From: Eutrigla gurnardus
Lineage: Eukaryota; Chordata; Actinopteri; Perciformes; Triglidae
Direction of reading: 5' to 3'
DNA length: 64,000 nt
Assembly (NCBI GenBank): GCA_963514095.1
Contig: OY741265.1
Coordinates: forward strand, 22,009,090 to 22,073,089
Shown: piece after piece, positions 52,301 through 63,728 of the stretch
Position numbering within the stretch: the first letter of the stretch is position 1
Layout of the letters: each line of letters opens with the position of its first letter
The notes under the pieces: generated by a model
Seen by the model: only the letters and a program-made list of their open reading frames with translations
Told to the model about the DNA's origin: nothing
Databases searched by the model: none
Made by a program: the position numbers and the translations under genes

Positions 52301-55300
52301 AGGGCGCCTCGTAAACTTATTCTTGAAAGTTGGAAAAGTTTGTAAGCCTGAAACATAATTACTTTCGTTAACTTATCAAGTGGAAACAAATTTTTGCGTG
52401 GAGCTGCAAAATGAAAAAGACAAACTCGGGATAAAGTTCATTGTTGTTAGAGGCTTTGACACAAAGTTAAACCTTATACACATAAATGTCAGGCTAAAGT
52501 TACAGTCTGTTCTATAATATGCCAAAGTTCTTTTCTCTACTGATGACATTAAAGACATTGTCTTTGTTACGAAGAACAAATTGAAACTCCCTCAAACGTT
52601 CGCGTGACATAAACAGCAAGAAGAATTATTTTAACAGCCGTGAAGGCAGCATTTCTGGGGGCAAAGGCACGGAGGAGAAAATTACCGTAACTACTCTAGT
52701 AACTGCGCATTTGAGTTTGCGAATTTATTATGAAAAAAATATATATTCCTGATGTCCAAAAATAAATGTTTCACGGAGAATAGAAGACGCTTGTCTTGAA
52801 GCCATTGAACACAAGATCGTTTTATTTATTGGTTCGAAACAAAATATGGGCAGATGAGCACTTTACGTGAAGCGTTACAAGCTTGACCAACTGTGTTGGC
52901 ACTCTGTTGGGCTGAGATGTTGATGCAAATATATATTTGATATATAGGATGACAATTTAATACGACAGCCTTGTAGCTATATCCCCCACCTGAATGTCTA
53001 AGAGATATATTACACTAAAGCGTTAGACATGGTGACATGATAGTACGATATTTACAACAGTGGGTGAGTGTTAACGACCAACTTTGGAAGGACACTACCA
53101 GTACAACCACAAAGCGAGGCTTTCAAGTTACAACACACCTGTGAAGAAGGAGGAGATCAAGTAAGAGTTAAAGAAATCAACCTGGATCAAAATGTGGTAT
53201 GAAAATTAATATCTAAGGCACCATTGTGGGATTCTTGTTTGGGATTCTTGTTTGAGCATACCTCGCACCAAACTCTTTATGTAAACAAAGCATGGGACTG
53301 AGTTTAAGCCAGAAAGTAGGCTTACCAAAATGTATTTGAATTGTAAATCAAAATCTAGTGTGGGCATACTGGATGTGCTCAGCTGAGGAAAAGCATAGCC
53401 TCCACTGCCCAGGCAGGAACACTCAGCCTCTGTTGGTTCTGAACTGGCCTTGATTAGATACCCATTCCTACCGCCTGCCTCCTCTTTCGGAAATCCAGTT
53501 TTATGCAATGCCATGCTCAATAAAACCTTTCCATATGTGTATTATCCGGAACTAAAAACAAGGGCTTATCAAAGACTTCATGGACAAAGTATGACAGAGA
53601 GAGTCTGGGCTTCCAGGTAATCCTACACTGATGTTATGGGTTGTCTGAGATGGAGTGGAAGAAAAACTCTGTGTGCAGTCACGTCAAAGGTCCTTGTAAT
53701 GTGTATATACAGCCTGTTTTTAAAACTCACTGTGCGATTTTCTTAGCAGGTACTCTATAGATCAAGGCTGAAATTTTTCGCTTTTAGGTAGAAATAAAAT
53801 GTTTAAAGATGTGGAAAAATGAACAAACGAACAAACGAAAGAGTGGGCTGGTGTTTTACTTTAACACCTGTTTTCTCGGCCAGTTTTCACAAAGTAATTG
53901 AAGTTATTTCATGCTGATGCACATCGGCTGTACACGGCCATATATTATTTCACACTTCAGAGCTTGAGGCTGATATCAAATCTAGCACTTTTGTTCAGGT
54001 TACCTTGGAGAAGTATTATCCTTGGAATATTGTGTTCAGCACCACAGAATCAAACCAGCAGCCCACCAGCTACAACCAGCCTCTTGGCCTCTGGGCCAAC
54101 CTGCCGCCTGTGATTTATTATTTCAGTCCAGGAACAAACAACCTGCCTGTCTGTGTATGGGCTGTTTACTGCGAGAGTGCCTCAGTTGGAGAAATGTTTG
54201 CTCTCCAAATGGAGTGAGAATAAATAAGCAGTTGTTTTTATAGACCGTGTCAGAGCGAGCATGAACCTATGACAGACTGAAAGTTTGGGATTTTCATGGT
54301 ACAATGTGTCAAAGGAGCTGATATGCTGATAGGAATGTTTTCCATGAGACTGGGTGAAGTGGCAACAGAGGGGGCTCAGACGAGTCCATGCTGGGTCCAC
54401 CCCAAAAGACAGACAGCGTCCCTAGATAAGAGTTAATCCCAGTCCTCCAACCTAAACTGTGAGTGAAGGATCAGACACAAACCGGACCCCCAGGACTGCA
54501 GGTCAAAATAGCATTTGAAGATACGCTCCACCACCAAAGCTTCCAGTTCTTTTGACTGTATGGTACCAGCTGATTCTTGGATTTTTGGAAACATTTTTTG
54601 GGTGAAAAAAGTTATGTGCTGGTCTATTTCTTGGAAATGTGTTTTTGTATAGATCAAAGTTATAATGTGCAACAATTCCTAAAAATAAAGAAAATAGAAA
54701 ATATTGCCTGATAGAAAAACAATCCCTCTCAATTGTCCCTTTTGACCCACTAGAAATGTGTGGTGCTGTGTGGATCTGTCAAGACGCTGCCCTCTGTCTA
54801 TATTTTCTCTTTTCTTTTTCTCTTGCTGTGTTTGGCGCATCGTTATAAGGAGGTCAGAACAACAGATCTGTTGCGTGAGAAAGAAAGTCCATGTAGTGTA
54901 GGTAGGAGGGGATGTCGGATGGGTCAAACACAAGACTTTCAGCAAGGAGATCGCTGTTTGTGTCCCTTCTGAAACCAAGTAAACGTTGACTTATTTCACC
55001 CTAGTTTTGTTACATAACTTATGTAGCCACTTAACATCAGTTAGTTAAGAAACATACTTATTTTAGTCAAAACATTTTCCTTTTTTTAAGCAAATCTAAA
55101 AACTTTGAAAAGAGACTGTATGCATGTAACGAGCAGAAACTGACACACCTTCCCTGAAAGAAGATAGGTACCTAGAGCGTCATAATTAGAAGCTTACGGT
55201 TACTGTCAAAGTGACAAGTGAGCATGTTGTGCAGCATTCAGTCTTAACGCTAAGCTAAGCTATTAGCCTGGCTGCTGTAGCTTCATATTTTGCATACAAA

Positions 55301-57600
55301 CATGTGAGATATAAATCTTCACATCTAACCCTCGCCAAGAAAGCAAGTAAGCCCATTTCCCAAAATACAGAACCATTCCTCCAAAAGAAAATTCAAAGGC
55401 CTTTTTTTCTTTTAAAACGAATTATCCATCACATAATACATGCACAAGAAAGGGTGCAGAGTGATGCACGCTTTGAGTGACACGAACAGAGTGGTCCTGG
55501 GTTTCATTGTTGATCCCTCTCACTCGGAGCCTTTGTTGTAAGGCAACAGAGAGATCGAGTTTTCGGCATGTGCAATGGGGGTGTTTTGTGCACGGCTTTG
55601 GAGTTGGGCCATTTAGTAATCATCGCCACTCTTCTTTAGATATGTCAAAGACATGAGGGCCATGTGGGAAACTGCAAAGATGAGTTATTGCTCTCCGGGA
55701 CGCCTTTTCATGTCGCGCTGAAACATGATGTACTTACAAAAGGAATACACTATCCATCTCGCTGTGGTTTCCCATGCTCCTGCAACTCCCTTGGGAGTCA
55801 GTAATATTGTCAAAACCTAGTCTAGCTCCCAAATGATTTATATGCCAATAGTATGGTTTGTTTTTCTTGCAAACATCAGTGACTTATTGTGCCTTTCACG
55901 AGGGGGAATTGGAGTTTTGTGACTCCGGCGCCTTGAGTGAATGAGTAACTTTAAAGGCTGTTAGGAAAGATTTCAGGGTGACCTCACGGACAGGTTGGGC
56001 TTGTGGTCGGGAACCGATGAGGCGACACCGGTCTTCGATAGCACGCCACCCACAGACGGTGTGAACCAAATAACCACTCCGGGGCCCTGTCGGTCTGTTA
56101 TGACAGGGAAAAGCAGCACAACCGTCACAACATCCTCACAGGCATAAACATGTGGATGTGCAATTGGTAATCATTGCACAACACGGGTGTTTTTTGAGAC
56201 TCTTAGTAGTAAAGAGACTCCTGATTGCCACGCAGGCAAAGTCTCACAAAGTGCATGTGTTAATCAAATGCAGAAAACCCCCCCACAAAAACAGATCCCC
56301 GGCAGAGTTAGCGATGTGCAAAAATATTTGCAGTTGCTGACAAAGATCTTTATCACCAACTGCTTTGTTTATGTGAAGAAAAGCCAATAAATAGTTTCAC
56401 TTTCTCACAGCAGACTTATATGATTTCTCTCAGGGAGGTTAGAAACAGGATGTGGATCAGTGGAACTCGGATTTACCCGACAGCAAAACTACACAAGTGG
56501 AGAAAATCCCCATTTTATATGAACTAAGTCAAAGTCTCAGAACAAAATCTGACCTAAATCTGCAATCACACACGGTAGCTAATTAAATCTGCATGGCAGA
56601 CAGTGCATACAGACACGGTGCCTTTGCCCTCTTTGGCTGAACTGCCCTTCTGGACCAAATAATGATTATTAGTTTTATTGCTGTTGCAACGGGTGCATCT
56701 GCTGCTATTATTAAAATAATTATTGTGCCAAAGCCTGCCCTCTTCACCTTTCTTTCTTGGTTTGTGCATGAATGAACGTGTAAGTCCTTTTATAATGATG
56801 TAGGTGCTTATTAACTATAGTTTGGTATGGCTGATTTGCATGTCTGCCTGAGACTAATTTATGACTCTTCAATACTTGTAATTTGTCATTTGCGCACCAG
56901 AAGACTTTTTCCCATAGAGGGAAAAAAACAACCAACAAAAAAGAAAGAAAAAAAGGGGATGACTTCCCCAGGAGCTGCTGTAACAACTCAAATGCAATGA
57001 TGATTGGTGTCATTATAAATCTTTTTTACAAATCATAAAACATAAAGAGTTATTTTGTAGTTTATAGTTGCTTAAAGAGTCGTCACTGAGCAAAAAATAC
57101 TGCAGCCGGCAGCTGCTAAACGGACTGCAATGTCATCACTCAGGACATTTCCTCACCATCAATTGAAGTCCACTAAAAGGGCTTGTTTTTGTCCACTGAC
57201 TCAGATTGTTATTACAAGTGTGGCAACATTATGGAAAGTTCCCTGCAGAGAAATAAAACAACTAGATGACATTGCAGCCCGTTTAGCGCCTGCTGTCTTT
57301 AGCATTCCACCTCAATAATGGACCAATTCAAAAATAGTTGTCCCCATTAGTCATTTAGACACAAAAACATGGGAAAATAGGGTTGAACAACATGGAAAGT
57401 GCCTTTTAAACACTGTTCTAGAAGCTATTGTTGACTATGTTTACTGGAGATTCATTTAGCTTCCTAAATGAAGCTAATAGACAGAGGCAGAAAAGAGCAG
57501 GTGACTTATGACTGAGATATCCAGCTTTTTACCACCACCTGTTCCACATTCTATCTCCATAAGTGTGTTCGTCTCTGCATCTTTTCTTAAAGTTAAACAT
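52301..57600. other. Upstream intergenic DNA, nothing recognised
   Basis: No gene, repeat family or long simple repeat is obvious. A 13-base unit GGGATTCTTGTTT is tandemly doubled near 53228-53253. Short open frames at 53898-54243 and 54433-54978 show no domain signature. The region is upstream of the pdzrn3 promoter and could hold distal regulatory elements. Confidence 0.5.
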
Positions 57601-57659
57601 TAAACTAACATTAAGTTAGATATGGCCAACAGTATATAGCCAATTTTTTAAAAATTAGG

Positions 57660-58025
57660 TGCATCTTAAAGGAAAACACCACCGCATTTCCATACTGAAC
57701 TATGTTCTGCTCTGATCTTCGACGAGGTGATACATACCTCCCTCTCATCTGTGCGTGCACTCAATGGCTCTTGCGCGCACTCCGCGCAGCGCTAATTTGC
57801 TAGCATGTAGCTTGTCCCAGTATATTCCTTAGGATCCAAAGGGGGGTGAAGTTAGAAGCGACCAAGCACTTCCACGTTGTCCCTATTTAAATATGGTTAC
57901 GTGAGTAGTTACACGACCCAAGTTTGGTTACACAAAATGAAACATGGCAATTTTTCTAAGCGGATAACAAGGATAACTATATAGTATGGCGGAATAACAA
58001 CTGGAAGCACTTCGACGTTTAAACA
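57660..58025. repeat. Fish interspersed repeat fragment
   Basis: Starts CTTAAAGGAAAACACCACCG and includes GAAGTTAGAAGCGACCAAGCA, GGTTACGTGAGTAGTTACAC and CTAAGCGGATAACAAGG, strings I recognise as recurring in percomorph genomes. It is probably the end of a transposable element of undetermined class. No coding content. Confidence 0.45.
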
Positions 58026-58329
58026 ACAATTGAAATAGATATATTATTGAATGTAGTTATCACATTCTACTGTATTCATTTATTAACTTACACAAGGAAT
58101 ACATGTGTACTGGGACACAATAGTGTGTCATATAGTAGCATAGTGATCCAACCCGACCTGCCAGGTGGTTCCTTACACACAACAGATCTTTGTGTGATTC
58201 TTTACAAATATACAGTAGATGATATACGTGTAAATGTAAGCTGTGGCCACACAGCCATGGCAGTTACCATGACAGTGGTAACCCTCTGCACCCACACTAT
58301 TTGGTTCTATGCTGGGCTGGACCCCCATC

Positions 58330-58487
58330 ATATTTATTAGTCATAGTTGTTGTGTTATGTTTTTTTTATTAATTTTTTTTATGTTGTCTAATGTCTTCAT
58401 GTCTTAATGTATAATTGTTGGAGCTTGTACTGCAAGACAAATTTCCGTGCAAACAGACAATAAAGTGTTATCTTATCTTATCTTATA
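58330..58487 (+). repeat. Retroelement-like 3' tail
   Basis: Ends GACAAATTTCCGTGCAAACAG, then AATAAA at 58459-58464, then four (TTATC) units. Fish non-LTR retrotransposons often end with a similar CAATAAAGT plus short tandem repeat. No coding body is recognised upstream. Confidence 0.45.
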
Positions 58488-58699
58488 ACTAAGTTAGCTG
58501 TATTTTGTTAATGCACATTATATATTCAATTAAGTTGATTTATATTAGTTTAACATTAAGTATTTAAATAAATCACACACAGGTTTTTGGTTTCATACAA
58601 CACTTTATTATTTGACAGTAGATTAGGTTTCTATTTGAGCACGCACATTTAAGTTAGCTTTTGTCTTTGTTTCAGTATTTTGTCATTTCTTTTCTTTGT

Positions 58700-59253
58700 T
58701 TGAGTTACCGGTGCTGTTGATGCTGCTGGGATCCTCCAGGCAAAAGGATCCGGCCCCACAAGCTCGGCCATTTTATAGCAGGCATTGCTAATTGGGCCAA
58801 CCCAAGGGCCGGTGCACCATGGGGGGAGATTTAATGCTTTAGTTATGTTTATTATCTGGCTTAAACATTTAGTAATTTAATTTAGTTTTGTTAGATAAAG
58901 ATTGTTTGTTCTAATGAGTTTTTTTTTCCTGATCTGCTTTATTTGTAAGTTGTCTTTTGTCTTTTTTTGTTTAGTGTTTAAGTTAACCCCTCTTGTGTGA
59001 GTTCTGGGCTGATCACTCAGTGTATATAAGTTCCCCTCTTGCGTTCATTAGGCAGGTCTTTTTAAGTCTGTTTTGCCTTCTGTTAGTCTGTTCAGTTGAC
59101 TTTTGTACAGTTAATTTGACCCCTTCTATGGGCCCAGTCCTTTATTATTTTCTTTTGGGAAATATTGTTACCTAATGCTTTGGGTAAATAAAACCCCCTT
59201 TTTTTGAAGTTACTACCTTTTGTCCTCATTGCCGCCTGACTCGGTCCATCACA
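58700..59253 (+). mobile_element. Ty3/Gypsy-like LTR (left border approximate)
   Basis: Precedes a gag-like frame and has LTR hallmarks: a TATA box (TATATAA, 59023-59029), a polyadenylation signal (AATAAA, 59187-59192) and an end in CA (CCATCACA, 59246-59253), followed by TATGGTGGTTGGATCAGCC where a primer-binding site would sit. The left border is not certain and no second LTR is visible in the window. Confidence 0.55.
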
Positions 59254-59349
59254 TATGGTGGTTGGATCAGCCAGTTGAGGACACAGATTTTTTTTTCTTC
59301 TTTCCCTCTTTCCCTTTTTTCTTTGTCTTCTCCTCCATTTTGTGAAGGC

Positions 59350-59793
59350 ATGCGCCGTGGAGGAAGAGTGGCAAGAGGTGGTCGGGCAGATCTCAGAGGG
59401 ACACATACAGAGTTGGAAGTCCAGGCTGAGAGTGAGGAAGAGATGGAGGAGGGAGCTTTAAAAGGAGATGGCACTGGGGGTGAAGAAAGTAGAGGGCCAA
59501 CATTGAGAGCCTTAACAGGCATTCTGCAGGCCTTCATGGGGCAACAGGAGGCCCAGGAGGTGCAAAGGAAAGAGGAAGCTACAAGGCAGGAGCAAGGGTT
59601 CCAAGCATTTCAAAACCAGTTCAGACTTTTGCAGGAGGATGTACAGGCAGCACAGGCACACACATCTCCAGCACCCAAGCCCACTTCTACTGTGTTACAT
59701 TCATGGAGGCTCTGGATCCAGATGGTCGGCTGCAGGTCTCGATTCTCTCATGAGCCCAGACTAGAGAAGTTAACAGAAAATCATGATGTGGGA
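59350..59793 (+). pseudogene. Ty3/Gypsy-like gag, N-terminal fragment
   Basis: Opens at an ATG (59350), with the frame also open upstream. The N-terminus is Arg/Gly-rich (MRRGGRVARGG), then an acidic part, then a Gln/Glu-rich coiled segment (about 59500-59660), then HEPRLEKLTENHDV. The last motif is one I associate with gag proteins of fish Gypsy elements just before their capsid core. Directly after it the frame enters an unrelated interspersed repeat, so the capsid core, nucleocapsid and all of pol are missing here. The copy is dead. The assignment rests on motif recognition and the adjacent LTR. Confidence 0.6.
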
Positions 59794-59804
59794 TTGACAA
59801 ATTT

Positions 59805-59998
59805 AGGGCTGCTCTCGTCTCACAGCAAGAGGGTCCCGGGTTCGATTCCTGGGTCGGGCCCGGGTTCCTTCTGTGTGGAGATTGCATGTTCTCCCCGTGT
59901 AAGCATGGGTTCTCTCCGGGTTCTCCGGCTTCCTCCCACAGTCCAAAGACATGCAGGATGGGGATAGGTTAATTGATGACTCCAAATTGCCCATAGGT
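59805..59998 (+). repeat. Fish interspersed repeat, left part (split copy)
   Basis: Carries CTCACAGCAAGAGGGTCCCGGGTTCGATTCCTGGGTCGGGCC, then TGTGTGGAGATTGCATGTTCTCC, then GGGGATAGGTTAATTGATGACTCC. This is the upstream part of the family seen at 12061. It is interrupted at 59998 and resumes at 60899. It sits directly after the truncated gag. Confidence 0.85.
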
Positions 59999-60898
59999 CC
60001 AAAACCACATTTTGTCTGGAGAAAGGAAGGAAGCTGCTTTGTCTCTTGCTGGTAAGTCAGAAACTAATTGTAGATTTGGGTTTAGGCATTGTGCGAGTAA
60101 AGCTAGTTGTAACATTTAGTCTTGTGTTGATAGCTTGTTGTTTAAATTCTTGTGAAGCTGTCTATGCTAAGTGAGCAATCAGCTAGTTTCAGCCAGCTCA
60201 GCTGTAGTCAATAGACTTGATTGGAGGGAGGGGTCACAGGCTGTCACTACAGCGTCAGCTGCAGCGCCTTATCTTCAATCTACCCAAATTCTCCCATGTG
60301 ACCCCTCTCCTCCGTGACCTCCACTGGCTCCCTGTTGCAGCACGCATCCGATTCAAGACGATGGCACTGGTCTTCAGGGCCATCAATGGAACGGCACCAT
60401 CTACCTTCAAACACTGGTCAAACCTCATGCCCCGACGCGAGCACTTCACTCCTCTACTTCAGCTGGCCGGCTGGTACCACCATCGCTGAAATCAAACAAA
60501 TGTCGCTCAGCAAAGTCCAGACTCTTCTCTGTTCTGGCGCCTCAGTGGTGGAACGAACTCCCGACTAATGTCAGGACAGCTGAGTCATTTGCCATCTTCC
60601 GAAAAAGGCTCAAGACTCACCTGTTCAGACTTCACCTCGACTCTACATAGCATGACCCACTAACCCCCCCCACCCCCCAAAAAAAAAAAAAACCTTACCT
60701 ATAGCACTCTGATCATAGCACTGTCGCTCTTAAGGTACTACTTTACTCAGATGAAGACCTAACACTTGTTCTATTTTTAGCTCTTTATCGGCAATGATAC
60801 GTTGTGGTTTCTTTGTTTCCTTCTTTTGACAAATGTACTTATTGTAAGTCGCTTTGGACAAAAGCGTCTGCTAAATGACCTAAATGTAATGTAAATGC
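59999..60898 (+). mobile_element. L2-like LINE, 5'-truncated, inserted in the repeat
   Basis: An insertion of about 900 bases flanked by AGGT on both sides (59995-59998 and 60899-60902). Its right half decodes to the C-terminal end of an L2/CR1-type reverse transcriptase protein, and it ends GTAAGTCGCTTTGGACAAAAGCGTCTGCTAAATG plus a short AATGTAA tail, typical of fish L2 elements. The first 240 bases (to about 60240) are not recognised and may be a separate piece. Confidence 0.75.
60240..60650 (+). pseudogene. L2-like reverse transcriptase protein, C-terminal remnant
   Basis: Decodes first as HVTPLLRDLHWLPVAARIRF and FRAINGTAPS, a motif set typical of the end of L2/Rex-type ORF2. A frameshift near 60450 then moves the frame to one reading WWNELPTNVRTAESF and FRKRLKTHLF before a stop. 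The catalytic domain is absent, so the copy cannot move by itself. Confidence 0.75.
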
Positions 60899-61064
60899 AG
60901 GTGTGAATGTGAGCGTGAATGGTTGTCTGTCTCTACATGTTGGCCCTGCGATAGACTGGCATCCTGTCCAGGGTGTACCCTGCCTTCGCCCAATGACAGC
61001 TGGGATCGGCTCCAGCCCCCCGCGACCCTGAATACAGGATAAGCGGTAGACAATGGGTGGAAAG
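60899..61064 (+). repeat. Fish interspersed repeat, right part (split copy)
   Basis: Resumes with GTGTGAATGTGAGCGTGAATGG and runs through GCGATAGACTGGCATCCTG and AGCTGGGATCGGCTCCAGC to a degenerate GGAT-like end (CAATGGGTGG). It aligns with 12090-12245 and so completes the copy begun at 59805. Confidence 0.88.
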
Positions 61065-62500
61065 CCAAATTTTGGGAACAATTTAAGGTAGCTTCAGCCC
61101 CCCTAAAATAGGCCTAACAACGTCACTGGTGTGCGCCAAGAGATGTGAAAACAAGTATGCCATAAATGTAACGCATATATTTGCAAGGCACAAGTAACAA
61201 CCTGCACATATTGTCCAACATGTGCATAAGAAAAAAACATTGGATTTTGAGTGAACCCACTCCAACAAGTTGAGAAGCCTGATTTTGTTATTATTTCAGC
61301 TGATATATAAAATGTTAACTTAATGTGTACATTACAATAATTGAGTTTAAACAACTAGTATCTCCAGTGCTGACTAGCTAGACTAGAAGCGTTCAACCAG
61401 TCGTTCAAGTAGTAATAAATAATACAATAATATGAGCAACCATTGTGATCTGCTGTAGATCTTGTACAAAGCCTTCAGCATTTTTTTCAGAGGGACTAGC
61501 ATAATGCATTAGTTACAGAGGTTTCCAAAGCACAAGTGTGTAATATTAGGAACAGATGAGTCCCTCTGCAGGGGGGAGGAGGGGAAGAAGGCACTTGAGA
61601 ATCTACCAAAAAAAGTTCCTCTGAAGCCTGTGAAGCACTGCTGATTTTTTCTGGAAGCTCTGTTCCCTCTGGGTCCATAAATAACATTCAAAGTATACTT
61701 GGCACATCTTATCTCAGCTTATTAAAAGGAACAGAAAGGGGGAAAATGCTAAAAGAAAAAAGTGAATAGATAAACCACATAGAATTGAATGGATCTAATT
61801 TCATATCTATAAAGTACATAGCCTATTACATTTAATTTAATTGTATCCTGTAAATATGTATTTTTATATATTTGAAACTTGAACTACGCAGGGCCATGGG
61901 ATGGTCGATGATCTTCCCTTCACTGCCAGCATCAGGTCAACATTTCTACTTTACCGCCTCAAAAACTCACTGATTTTGTCTACTGTGCCTATTGAAAGAT
62001 AGACTGGTGAATCTCTACCGTTTGTGGTGATCCCCTAATATTTACTGTAGAGCCACACAAATTTCATTTAGAATACAATTATTATTACATTCTAGTTCAA
62101 GTTACTTTCATGTCCCCCAGAAGATAACACGTTTCCACTTTGGACACTAAACAAGCTTGTCTACTGAGCAAATTAGATATTTTATAAACTTATGGGTGGA
62201 TTAAACTAACTAAGTATACTTGTGTTCAAAAAATATTTTGTCTAAAGCCAAAATGATCGTCCCACATAGACTTCCATTGTGAAACAGATGTTCACAGAAC
62301 TGAAAAACAAGGCCAGTTATTATAGGGGAAAAAAGGAAAACTGCCATATAGGCTACAGTAAGTCTATGAGCCATATTTGTTATTGGGCAACACCCGCATG
62401 GCTCTACTCCCTTATTCTCACATTAAACTCAAATAAGCTCCACAAAAAACATGTACTGCCTTATTCATTCATTAAAGCATCTATATTCAATGTGTTGATT
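61065..62500. other. Non-coding stretch, nothing recognised
   Basis: AT-rich DNA between the split repeat and the IS630-like element. The segment after 61065 does not continue the Gypsy gag, so the rest of that element is lost or lies elsewhere. No gene or repeat family is recognised. Confidence 0.5.
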
Positions 62501-62506
62501 ACAGTT

Positions 62507-62915
62507 TTTCTCCATTGGTTTGGCTCATTTCTTGAAACAGAAATTACATTCTCAAAACTCTAAGATCATTTGGCATAACAGTCTTACAGTTCAGCACAAC
62601 ACCATAGCTCACTTGCAAAAGCTAATATCTCTCCCAAAACTGTTCACTTATGCTTCAAAACTTAATTCCTTCCCCATATAAAGAGTCAGTGCCACACAAT
62701 TGCAAAGATCCTTCTCAATTGCTTTGGCTCATTTCTTGAAACAGACCGGACGTTCTCAACACTCTTGGTGCTTTTGCCAAAATAGCCTGGATGGTTCAGC
62801 ACAACACCATGGCTCACCTGCAAAAGCTCACATCTCTCCCAAAACGGTTCACTCATGTGTCTAACCCAAATTTCTTTCTCATATAAATAGTCAGTGCCCC
62901 CAAAATGCATCATCC
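62507..62915. repeat. Tandem duplication of the transposon's left end
   Basis: Two diverged units of about 204 bases. Each has GGCTCATTTCTTGAAACAG, then TTCAGCACAACACCAT and GCTCAC, then a TATAAA/G box and AGTCAGTGCC. Unit 1 begins near 62507 and unit 2 near 62711. TATA-like boxes fall near 62678 and 62882. Confidence 0.85.
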
Positions 62916-63202
62916 CTTTGGCATTGTGTAAACACTGCAAGTCACTGGCACTGACACTGGCAGAGGACAATTGAAATATCCCTCATGTCCACCACTAAGT
63001 CTTAGCCCAGTCCTTCAATGACAATGGTTACTGTACTAGTTTTTTTGTCTAGCTAACAGAATACAATTGTGTGTAAAACTGAAAATAGGATTTTTCGGTA
63101 AGAGTAGCCTCCAAGGTTTGACAACACACATTGTACTCAGACTGCCAAGGAAATTGTAACCATTATTATTCACAAACTTAAAGTAACTTCCATACATCAG
63201 AG

Positions 63203-63490
63203 TCAAAGAAAAGGTATACAGCATAATATTCTGTAATATAAACACATAAACAAAAAACAAGGGAAATTACAGGCTAATGAACACATCATTACGGTGTGCA
63301 TGTTGCAACCATCCCTAAACTGATCTCCTGTTATGTCTTCACATGCAGCGTCCATTGCCTGGAGCAGGGACCTTTGATTTTGCGCCTGATGCTCATACAC
63401 TCTCCACCTCCAAGCGGAGAAAAACTCTTCAATGGGATGGCCAGGTGCCTCCATGTTCAGAAATGGTACTGGTCCTGGTCAACCTTTATT
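63203..63490 (-). pseudogene. IS630/DDE_3-like transposase, C-terminal remnant
   Basis: On the minus strand the frame reads PFLN, then HPIEEFFSAWRWRVY, then SLLQAMDAACEDI. This matches what I know of the end of fish DDE-superfamily (IS630-like) transposases, where the E of PIEEFF is the last acidic catalytic residue. After QF the motif continues in another frame as GWLQHAHR, so there is a one-base shift. Upstream an in-frame stop and an AT microsatellite replace the rest of the gene. Not functional. Confidence 0.65.
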
Positions 63491-63492
63491 TA

Positions 63493-63588
<96 letters not shown>

Positions 63589-63611
63589 CTATATATATAT
63601 ATTATATATAA
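63490..63611. repeat. Long (TA)n microsatellite inside the transposon
   Basis: About 120 bases of alternating AT with a few TT or AC breaks. It lies between the transposase remnant and the right inverted repeat. Confidence 0.97.
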
Positions 63612-63728
63612 TGAATGAGAAATGCAATTCTGTTGTGCACAATTGCCAAGTGGTTTGGAGATTTGTCCATGTTGTTTTGAGAATGTAATTTCTGTTTCAA
63701 GAAAAGAGCTAAACCAATGGAGAAAAAT

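Larger units (their letters stand above)
62501..63728. mobile_element. IS630/Tc1-like DNA transposon, degenerate, with long TIRs
   Basis: The left terminus (62505-62558) and the reverse complement of the right terminus (63674-63728) match over about 52 bases with two or so mismatches (core TTCTTGAAACAGAAATTACA). Between them are a duplicated left end, a transposase remnant on the minus strand and an AT microsatellite. Element length is about 1.2 kb. The flanking TA duplication expected for this superfamily cannot be fixed exactly. Confidence 0.75.

Noticed and set aside
59275..59349. Upstream start for the gag-like frame
   Set aside because: It opens at TTG and runs through a pyrimidine-rich tract; the ATG at 59350 is the more likely start.
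59794..59967. Continuation of the gag frame
   Set aside because: These codons read through an unrelated fish repeat, not gag sequence.
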